Part shown: one piece after another, positions 36,499-46,050 of the stretch | Numbering within the stretch: position 1 is the stretch's first letter | Layout of the letters: every line of letters begins with the position of its first letter | Origin: Lineus longissimus | Lineage: Eukaryota > Nemertea > Pilidiophora > Heteronemertea > Lineidae | Reading direction: 5' to 3' | DNA: 64,000 bases | Assembly: GCF_910592395.1 (NCBI RefSeq) | Contig: NC_088310.1 | Span: forward strand, 3,045,501-3,109,500 | Translations under genes and position numbers: made by a program | The notes under the pieces: model-generated | Database searches by the model: none | The model's input: the letters and a program-made list of their open reading frames with translations, nothing else | Told to the model about the DNA's origin: nothing

Positions 36499-37775
36499 CC
36501 TTAAACAACACGTGCGTTTCTTACTTGATGACGTCAGGTGAAGTTACTGAGCTCTGATTGGCTATCAATGTACACAATGGTACGAACCTACCTATAAAAA
36601 AACTCGCTGCCGGGGGCCTTGTAATGGTAATTAGAGAGGAAACCATTCGGGACCAGAGATTCTTGGTCGTCATCGCGGGGTGGTCGCGTTACCGGGGTGG
36701 TCGCCGACCGGGGTTCCACTGTGTATTACATTGTACAAAATGCAGCACGGGGAAGATTGTAGCAACCACCCAGTATGCTGGATGCAACGTCCTAAATTCC
36801 GGGTGATGTGCTGCAGACGTGACATGTGTTCATCACTTATACTTGTACCCGCTAATCCTCCAATCTCCTCGTGTAATATTCTCACAAAAAAACAGTCGGG
36901 AGCGTTGGTGCCCAGGATGCACCTATACAGTCAATTTGACCTTTTTAGACTCTCCTCCTTTCGTGCAACAGCATGTTGGCGTCACTTGGATTTTTGTGAG
37001 TGGAAGTATGTGTTTCTCCTGAAATGTTCCCGGGTGTCCACAAGACAAATTTTCCAGTAGATCGAAAGGATCAACTGAACATCAGAAACAAACTCATCTC
37101 AATGCCCAATGCGGCTGATTTAAGCATAAAAACATGATCACCCGTATAAACTAATTTTACAGACTAAAAAAGGCGCGTTCTTGCAGTTCTAAAAATGTAT
37201 TTACAAACGAAGGATTAAATTACAACGGGAAATCATCACGCAGATCATTTTACGCACAATACAATGAAAATCAATTCGATTTGCTATTTTTAATACATGG
37301 TACTTGTTCGAATATGCATATAATATACCAATGTCGAACGACGATACATTTCAGGCCAAAAGCAACATCCCTTTATAGTGCCCAAAGTATCGCATTCTAC
37401 TCAACTTTGGTTATCCCAAGATTCCTGAAACTCTCCTCACTTTTGATGATGACCGCAATTCTTTGGTTTTCAACCTCTTCACTCGGCCGCACGAACTCCG
37501 TTGTCACACTCTTCCATCTGCCTCCTTTATAATTAGACGGACACGATGGACGACTAACCAAATCGTGCTTTTACCCGAACAAGTCTCATTTCAATTTTAG
37601 AGTTGGCAATTTGAAACGTTAGAGACGAGTTCCAAACTTCTGACAGAGAACGTTCTCCTTTTCTGATATCAATGAGAGGTGAATCTTTCTCAATGGCCTA
37701 ACCCCCTAAATAAGTCCAATGATATGAATTATGCGTATATACACTGGTGGGAATGAGAATGACTTCAAAATGTCT

Positions 37776-40721
37776 TCATCGCAATGTCATCATCTTGACG
37801 AACTCTGAAAAAAGAAGAAAAAATGCTAACATTAGTGTATGTATAATTATAGTCCCGCGTAATGGAGAGTCGCGACAGCTCCATTTATCAGAAGATAGAA
37901 ACAAAATTGTCCAGAAAACCCAGTTTTTTTAAACGAAAAATATCGCACGTGTCTTGGGCTAATTGTATTTCGCGGAATCTAACTGAACAAGCCTTGTACC
38001 AAAGTTGTTTCCAAATCGCAAGCTTCGGAGCTTTGCGTACCTTCATAATTGACTTGTCCGTCTCCGTCTGTGTCAGCCTCACTGATCATCTCATCCACTT
38101 CCTCATCAGTCAGTTTCTCGCCGAGGTTGGTCATGACGTGCCGTAACTCAGCCGCGCTGATGAAACCATTGCCGTCTTTGTCAAACACTCGGAATGCCTC
38201 GTGCAACTCCTCTTCACTGTCCTGGTCTTTCATCTTCTTTGACATCATGGCAAGGAATTCTGGGAAGTCTATAGTTCCATTCCCTTAAAAAATTGATAGA
38301 GAGTGTTACAACTTTGTCCGACTGGGAGGATGTCAACATCGATGTTCTCGCAAGAGGACTATCAAACTTCATAGAGCCGGTGTAATGTTTTTGAGTGTTT
38401 CCCCTCATTGTTTGGGAAGGCTCAAAAATAGATTGACAAGTTTTTCTGTTTATCCCCCCTATTGAAAAGTCGTGGTCTCTCTAGCTGCCTATTGTTTGGA
38501 AACACTGACACATGGGAAACAACCACAGATGTTACACCGGTGTCAGCTTGAGAAAAAAATTGTAGTCGTATACCCCTCTCTCTCCCCCTTCTACTTCACA
38601 GTCATTGATGATGAACTGTAAGACATTATCTTTGGTGCCTCTGTGGATTCTGTCCTCATCAGAACCTTATCTATTCCCTTATTTTTTATGGTGCCATCCC
38701 TTCTCTACCCCCTCCCCCTCTTCCACATCACTCAATGCACTCCTTACCGTCTGAGTCCTGTACGTCCTGTAACTCATACCCTTGGGGGTTATGTCCAAAG
38801 GATTTCATCACCGTACCCATGCAGTACACTCGTATACCCAGCCCTTTCGTTGTGATGGTGCCTTCCCTTAGCCCTATATCATCCCTTGCTTACAGCCCGA
38901 GTCCAACTCGTTGATCATGTCCTGTAACTCATTCTGTGTCGGATTCTGTCTCGGGGACAAGCCTTTTCGTCGTGATGGTACCCAAACCCCCACCCTCCCT
39001 TCACCCATTCCCTGCCCTACAAACCTTACCGTCTGTGTCTACCTCGTTGATCATGTCCTGTAACTCATTCTCTGTCGGATTCTGTCTCGGGGACAAGCCT
39101 TTTCGTCGTGATGGTGCCCAAACCCCCACCCTCCCTTCACCCATTCCCTGCCCTACAAAGCTTACCGTCTGTGTCTACCTCGTTGATCATGTCCTGTAAC
39201 TCATTCTCTGTCGGATTCTGTCCCAGGGACCTCATCACAGTTCCAAGCTCTTTCGTCGTGATGGTGCCATCGCCGTCTTTGTCAAACAATGAAAATGCCT
39301 CTTTAAACTCTGGAGAAAGAGAACTAAATTCAGTTTGATGTGTTATTCCGATATATACACGTACTTCGCTTTTGTTACCCAACTCAAAGTGTCCACCTTA
39401 TAGCGTCTCAATTCAGAACAGTGGTCGTATTTTGTTTTCTTCCAGGTCCTGTACATCTGTCGAGTTCTGTTTTAAATTTTATGACCTTCAGCGCCGAACC
39501 ACGTAGATCTACGTGGCCCAAATCCCCCCTCTTTGAGCTGGTTATCGGAGTCTCATGGACTTCATGAAAGAACTACGCCATCGCCATCTTCAGGGCATAA
39601 TAGGAACTGAAAAACCGTTTGGTCTTTTCAGTTCTTCCCTTGACCTGAAGATGGCAACGGCGTAGTTCTTTCATGAAGTCCATGAGACTCCGACAACCAG
39701 CTCGAAGGGGGAGGGGGATTTGGGCCACGTAGATCTACATGGTTCGGCGCTGAAGGTGTTAATTTTCGTGCTGAATTGGGACGTTTGTTCCTGACGGCAG
39801 TTGACCATCGTACGTCATTCTCAACCGTTGGACCAAAATCAACATTTAACGGACGAAAATAATTCTCAAACAACTTTCAACAGAGAAAAAGTCTCGGTTT
39901 CAGGAGGAACGGAAATGTGGACTAGGGATCTAGATCATTGGGACCATTTACTCCGCTGGCCCAAACCTCTATGTTCTGGAACCTCAATTCACCAGAAAAA
40001 ATGCTCTCATTGCCCCTGTCTGGGTGTGATATGCTCCACTCCAAGACAATCTTTTCGAATTTTATTCGAGAGCAATTCGTTGAAATTGTGTAGCAAATTG
40101 CTCCGCGACATCAATCATTTTAAGTACATTTGTCGTGTATTGTGGTACACGGCGTACAATACTACTGTATCCTTGTGGTTAATTGGGGAGCCTCGCAATA
40201 TTTTGATTGGGACAGCCAACTTACCAGCAATTTGTTCTTCTGTCATTTGATCCTGAAAATAAATTAGGTCACGGTGTCAACTTGAACAAAACTAAATACG
40301 TAAAAGGCAGGTTGCAATTCATACGAGCGACGAAGGACGACAAAAACACAAAGAACTTCCGTCACAGCTCCTTGGTCACAGCTAGACTAGACTAGCAATC
40401 TATCAATTTAAGTTACGGACGTTTGCGTTATTCATGTACTATCTTCAACTGTGCAATAATATAAAAAAAATTCAAATCGGACTTTTGCGTGAGACGGATA
40501 TACCGAAGTCGGTATCGAAGTCGAAGTCCATCATCACGAGTTGGTATGCGACTTCATAATGAACAAACATTGCAATTAAAAGTCTGTGTACATTTTCGGA
40601 TGTAGATGTAGATGTATTACTGTGGCGCCCCCTACGCTGGAAATTGTAGATAGACCATAAACCATGCAACAAGCTTGTATGATGTAACTTTCCAAGTAAA
40701 ATTGAGAAGATTACTTACCAT
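37776..40721 (-). CDS. Calmodulin paralogue (complete, five coding exons)
   Basis: Ca2+-sensor protein with four EF hands. Exons (complement): 40719-40721 (the ATG alone, as in known calmodulin genes), 40225-40252, 39166-39309, 38041-38283, 37776-37804. Phases join and encode 148 residues, one fewer than standard calmodulin because the Ala after Met is absent. Four intact loops are visible: [48 protein letters not shown]. The protein differs from the nearly invariant animal calmodulin at many sites: the linker reads [17 protein letters not shown], the third loop has Phe instead of Tyr99, and the end is [10 protein letters not shown]. It is thus a divergent paralogue rather than the housekeeping copy. 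Decayed copies of exon 3 lie in the intron between 38284 and 39165. Confidence 0.93.
38590..39154 (-). pseudogene. Array of decayed copies of calmodulin exon 3
   Basis: At least four partial copies of the exon encoding EF hands 1-2 lie in the intron next to the real exon. Two near-identical units repeat with an exact 136-bp period (the word CGTTGATCATGTCCTGTAAC starts at 38909, 39045 and, in the real exon, 39181). They have lost about 14 bp, so the frame breaks after NPTEN. An older copy (about 38745-38870) still reads GTITTKGLG...[10 protein letters not shown] in frame up to a GTAAGG donor. The oldest, near 38590-38700, is barely recognisable. No acceptor site is obvious in any copy. Confidence 0.85.
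39485..39756. mobile_element. Fold-back element with ~110-bp arms in a calmodulin intron
   Basis: The left arm begins CCTTCAGCGCCGAACCACGT and runs through TCATGGACTTCATGAAAGAA. The right arm is its imperfect inverse, ending GGTTCGGCGCTGAAGG. The centre has a second small inverted repeat (AACTGAAAA...TTTTCAGTT). It has no coding capacity. Confidence 0.85.
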
Positions 40722-42913
40722 TTTTTATATATCTAAGTCCTGTCCCTCGCAACACTTGTAGTTACTCCGCAAACTCTCTTCGCAATGGGTCAAAACATTA
40801 CATGAAATCGAGGCTGCTGTGGTGCATAAACAGTTACATTGTCATTATTATTTCTTAATGAGTGGATTATTTCATTAATGTGTACCAAAGCTTACGATAT
40901 AGTCGCACCTGGACATTTTCACAATATCTCGTGAATAAATAATTACAATTGTCAGGAATAGGGAGGGCATGCCTTGAGGTATTATTTTCCACCAGAAGGA
41001 AAGGTGTGTACAGATTATATATTCTATCACCCATGACTAGAAACTCAAAATTCAAATTCTGTGGACTGAGAGGGCGCTAGAAATAGACATCAGAGAGTTG
41101 GCACCGCACAAAGTGTATATATGGTATATACACAAGATTAATGCAATGACCGAGCCGCCCTCTATCAACTACTGCACCCTCAAATTTGAACAAGAGGCCC
41201 TTTTAGTGCATGGCCAGTTTACACGTTAGGGACACCCTCGCGGTATTTTGTACCAATGCCTCATATATAATCAACAAACCAAAGCAGCCAGGTTTCTTGC
41301 GCGTGAGACCACGTTAAACGTTACTTGTAAAAGTATGGACATCGGACATTGGAGCAGCTACCATTGATTATAATCACAATATTTCCACTTTATTACAGCC
41401 CATTATATCGATCCGGCTGTGTAAGTCAGAGGGCTAAATAATTTACACCTATTGAAATGACGCCAATATGTCACTATACATACCGGTATCGCTACATCAA
41501 GAAATTATTGCTTACATATATCATTTATGATAGCCAAGGCTGTAACTATTAGACTCCCTGGCAGTACAGGATGTCGTCATCCACCGCTGCCAGCGTGTGG
41601 TAGGCCTACTTGTAGGCGTACACTCAGTTAGTTTCATGTCTTCAATATCCAACTTTCACCCTTTCGGCAACAATCAGGGTCACAAACACCATTTTTTTAT
41701 TACTTGGGGACGCCCCTGCAGCTTGGAGGTGTCGCGAACTCCATCAAAGCACCTTTGATATCATCAGTTGCAGAGGCGATCCTAAAAACAACACGCATCG
41801 AATCACAGCTGCACCCGCTTCGAGATTTTCGGGCTCGCAGTCAGCGAGTGAGCTCTCGCTTCTATAGCTTGGCTTTCGAAGAACGCGCGGCAAGTATCAG
41901 CTTTACGGCTGTAACACAGTCCGAGGGCTCAGAATTGGGTATATAGTGAACCTGAAGCTGCGTCTTTTTTTCAGTTCAATCCAAAACACTAAAAATCAAA
42001 AGTTGGAATAGGTGCTTTTTGAGGATGTGTTGATCAGAAATTATCACCTGCTCCAATATTGTCGTATAAAATCATCGCATGTATAGAAAGAGATCGAAGT
42101 ACCTAATACCATCCAATGTTCCCACCTTATTTATCTAATCAGCAGATGACCAACCTGCATACAATAAAACAGACGACAAAAACATTTCTGCTTAACTTTT
42201 ATATTTGCTTTTTCACAATGGTCTGTTTGATCAAAGACTATCGGACAACATGGCCGTCATTTGAGTTGAATATTTGATTTCACGAAAACGAACGCCTGTA
42301 CAAATCTTTCTCCTGCCCTCCATTGTTTCAGTGATTTTATAAAGTCCGTTGAAATCCCTCATCATCATTCTCGGATCAGGACCAACTGCGTTCGTCGATT
42401 ATTCATTCAATCAGGTTTGTCTTGTCATTTATTTAAGTATTTCGCTTGATAAAAGGGCGTCAGCTTCTGATTCTGAGTACCCGGCTTCTAAATTAAAACT
42501 CATGGGCCGCCTGGTGCTCCTGTGTTAATGCGCCACTCATGTCCAAGTCATGTTCAGAGAAGATAAATAAATTTGCGATTTCCCCGTAGATTAGCAGCAT
42601 CTTTTCTAAAAATAGCCCGATTTGCACAAAAAACGTACATATGCACATGTCCTTGTTGATTTCGACGATAAATTTTCAATTTGCTGTCTGTCAATTGGGT
42701 GGTGTATAACATCAGGTGAAGTGAAAAAAAGATTCGGCGAGATATCGCACCTTTTTAAGTTGCGGCAGATCTAATTACATCCTATAGCTATGTATCTCCG
42801 CACTGCCAACATAATTGGCTCGACCAGAAATCTGGCTATCGTCGCCTTTTCAAGGTTTTTTTACTGTACCATATAGGAAAAATTGATTCTTTTATTCTTT
42901 TCCAGTTCATACA
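40722..42913. other. Intergenic region between divergent calmodulin-like and secreted-protein genes
   Basis: The flanking genes are transcribed away from each other, so both promoters should lie here. No conserved element was recognised; short open frames such as 41704-41946 have no support. Confidence 0.5.
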
Positions 42914-45731
42914 ATGAGGGCGGTAATTTTCCTACTCCTTGTCGCGGCGGCAAGCTGTAAGTTCATGTACCTTGAACTGTCTTTGGCGTATAGCTTTGTT
43001 TAACAAGCGCACGCGCAGGGCGAACTGCATGGGCCCAAGTATCCATGGCTATCGCCATCAAATTCATAACACTGGATTTCGTTATATCACAGAACCAAGT
43101 ATAAAATACGGTAAAACTGACTGCAAAATGGAACGCGCGAGTTACTTTTAGAATAAAAAATAATACATCATAATTATATGTAGGAAGGTTTCGAAAGCCT
43201 TACCTTCTTACGGAGAGATGCAAATGATTGAGTAGGCGTACGAAGTATGCAAAAAGTCTATTCATTGGCTTTTTGGTAGATTTTTGTGACTCCTCTCGTA
43301 AAATGAAATGTAATTTACGAGTGTCGTGTATATCTTCGTACATGCATGTTCCGTATAATTCGCCGCTGTTCGTAGAGATTGCGTGACCTGCCTATTAACA
43401 AAACTTGTATATTTTTTGCTGTAAGAAAATTTACCTGACTCTCACAATGTTCTCATCACGTAGGCTTCCCACAGAAGAAGGGGGATCCTAGTGACAAGAA
43501 CTTGGACAAGTTCCGAGAGCACGCCAAGGACTTAATCTGCAAGGGAGACATTGCCGAGAAGATAGCAGCTAACATCAAGGCCCGTGTTGGCAATGGTACC
43601 AGAATGCCAAGCCCCCAGGAAATCAAGCAACATATCAAGGAAAAATACCAGGAACACCTCGGTGCACATCTGAACGCGTCCCGCCTGCCCGAGAACGTTA
43701 AGGAAAATATCAGAGAACACATCGCAGAGCGCTTCAACTCGAGCGATGACCGCCCAGTGTTGGAGCTCATCAAACACTTGAGAAGCGGCGGCCTGAAGGA
43801 AATCGAGAAGATCCGTGGCATTGTGAGGTAGGTTTTCTCCAGTGTCCCCCATGGCCAGTCACCGATATCCCCTCGCTTTTTTCCTTAACCAGAATTCTTT
43901 GACCTTCCTGTCCCGGCGTATTGGCAAATCAGAAAGGGGACCTCAACGTTTTGCTCCCTGCTCTGATGAAGCAAGAGAGGCCTGGGCTTCTGCTTGGTCA
44001 TTAGTCAATACCGTGACCGGAAAATCAAAATATTTATAATTCAAAAATGCGGAGTTACATATACCGTTCAATTCGCTTACATGTAACGTTGTTTTAATAT
44101 CTGTCTCTCAATATATAAATTTTTTCATACCAGGGAACGTTTGTGCGATGATAACGATTCCGATGAAAAAGATAGGGGGGATGAGGAGGATGAGGAGGAT
44201 GAGGATGAGGATGATATGCGATCACCACGTTTGATGTGTAAGTTCTTACTTCACAGAATCAATATCAGCCATGGAGTTTTTCCAGTTTTTTACACAACCT
44301 TTCCATCCGTCGAATTCAGTACCCATCATTTTGATGCGCTGCGAATCGGATACCTTCCGAGTACTTCGCATCCGGAAATTCAGGGCTTTCATGAGCGCTC
44401 CAACAGCTCACGAATGGATGGTTTCTGTCGTCAAATGTTGGATCAGTCTCGGAAGACACTTTTGTAAACTGTTACACGTCATCATTATTCACTTTTCCAG
44501 TGGCCAGATACGCTAGCAAGACGATGGCCCTGACTGATGCTTTAACTGATCGTAAGTACACTGCATATTTACAAACAAGTAATCACTGATTTACCTTAAC
44601 AAAATACGTGTTTACCGCACTCCGGCCGGAAAATCAATTCCCAAGCTTGCCGAGAATTAGGTAGGCCTTCCAACTTGTCCAGCTGGCCTGTCCAAGGAAA
44701 GGAGAAAGGTTTTCAAGAATGTTGGAAAAACTGTGTTGTTTCAACAAAATAAGGTTGTGTTCACCTGGTAAATAAGGGTCTTCAAGCAAGCATTGCCTAT
44801 ATCATATACCAGATGGAAACATGACATTTTTGTTAGTAAATTTCTCAATAAGCGCACATTTTGATTGTTTTACCTATGATGCACAAATCACATCAAAATC
44901 AATCGCTACAAAATCTACATTTATGCATCAGTATAAATTCTATAGTTCAGTGGATGCAGAACATCCCTATTGAACTGATGCTGATGCCAAACGTAGCTTC
45001 CGGCCAATCAGCCTTTCAAAGGTATTGTCATCCTCCTTGCGCATGACCGGAACTCTATTTATATTTGACATCGTTCCGTCCAATCTCCCGGGCGCCGGGC
45101 CAAATGTCCAATTTACATGCACCCGCTGAAATTGTCACATAGTCATACTGTGGCAGAGACAGTAGGTCGAGTGAAACTCGGTGACGATGCTCACCGTTCG
45201 GACGACGCTTGGAGAATGCGTTCCGTCCCTGCTTGAATGTGCAAGATCGGCTCATTTCATTATTACACGACATTCCATGCACGTTTTGATGTGAAACTTT
45301 GAGAAATTATTTAGATTTAGAATAGTCCATTCAAACTTTTTAATCGCAACTGTTTTATTTCAAGCGACATGCCTTTTTGTAATTTCACCCCCAAAGTGAG
45401 TACGAATCTGTGCCCGTGTGGCCATATTCAGTCCAATTACACTGCGCAGTCGCAAGGTATAACGTACATTGTAGTGACGTCACGACATGGAAGCTGATAC
45501 TGCCATACTGGCTTTAATATTACGTCTGCTTTGGAGAATGAGGTATTGCTCGTGGCACCAAAATTTTCACATTGCCTCCTTTTCCACATGCGTTCCCTTC
45601 ATGTTGGTCCTTACACTCGCTGATCGTGGCTACATCATTTTAATCCTTTCTTTACAGTGGTAAGATGTGCTGCGGATTCCTGCAGATTTCATAATAAGAA
45701 GCAGTTTAAAAGGGATGAGTCTGAACATTGA
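42914..45731 (+). CDS. Secreted acidic glycoprotein, unknown family (five exons)
   Basis: Not a family I recognise. Exons 42914-42956, 43464-43827, 44134-44237, 44501-44551 and 45658-45731 join in phase and encode 211 residues. Exon 1 is a signal peptide (MRAVIFLLLVAAAS), so the product should be secreted. Exon 2 is a charged, helix-prone domain with KIAANIKARVGNGTR, EIKQHIKEKYQEHL and ENVKENIREHIAERF. It has three N-glycosylation sequons (NGT, NAS, NSS). Exon 3 is a polyacidic tract (DEEDEEDEDEDD). Exons 4-5 end with a Cys pair (VRCAADSCRF) and a basic tail. About five Cys remain after signal removal. Clean splice sites, phase agreement and an AATAAA after the stop support a real gene. The acidic run could bind Ca2+ or other cations; that is only inference. 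Confidence 0.8.
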
Positions 45732-46050
45732 GACCCGAAATCAACTTCTTGACCACACTGAAGGCGGATAAAGAGTTTCGACCATGCAGCTCAGCTCAGC
45801 GGTACAAGAATGCCCCGGCCTTAGATGTGTAGTTCTCCATTATATATGTAGCTCTAGTCTTCAAAGAAATAAAACGCGGATATTAGTATCCATTTAACAT
45901 AATGAGTTGAGATGGTGTTTCTATGGCCTTTAACAAATGGTTGATGTTTAACCATGTTAGACGTGCGGAAATTCACGCCGGTCACGAGCAACTTTTCCAC
46001 AAAGAGCAAACATGGTTGTTTAGAATTTCCCACCTATATAACGCCGTCAA
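45732..46050. other. Spacer between convergent secreted-protein and TLR genes
   Basis: This 319-bp gap holds the 3' UTR of the secreted-protein gene with its AATAAA (45868-45873) and probably the end of the TLR transcript. No ORF. Confidence 0.6.
45868..45873 (+). promoter_or_regulatory. Polyadenylation signal, secreted-protein gene
   Basis: AATAAA lies about 137 bp after the stop codon of the secreted-protein gene on the same strand. Confidence 0.6.

Larger units (their letters stand above)
35548..36722. mobile_element. Putative non-autonomous DNA transposon bounded by inverted ends
   Basis: The left end reads AGAGTGGAACCCCGGTAACA and continues with a block shared with 541-690. The right end, ACCGGGGTTCCACTGTG, is its inverse. 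Both ends also carry GGGTGGTCGCGTTA-type sequence pointing inward. No transposase ORF lies between. The ~1.2-kb unit may be one element, or two copies with other insertions between them. Confidence 0.5.
34907..37775. other. Repeat-rich spacer between GPCR and calmodulin-like gene
   Basis: No gene was found. The region contains transposon ends at 35548 and 36722, a tRNA-like segment (35791-35868) and a fold-back element (36332-36498). The 3' UTR of the calmodulin-like gene lies at its right end. The 133-residue open frame at 36156-36557 crosses the fold-back element and is not a gene. Confidence 0.6.

Noticed and set aside
36156-36557. 133-residue plus-strand frame
   Set aside because: Runs through the fold-back element at 36332-36498 and has no homology.
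38936-39338. Plus-strand frames with repeated [14 protein letters not shown] text
   Set aside because: Antisense reading of the duplicated calmodulin exon copies; not a proline-rich protein gene.
39801-40250. 149-residue plus-strand frame
   Set aside because: Lies across a calmodulin intron and overlaps exon 2 of that gene in antisense; no recognisable domain.
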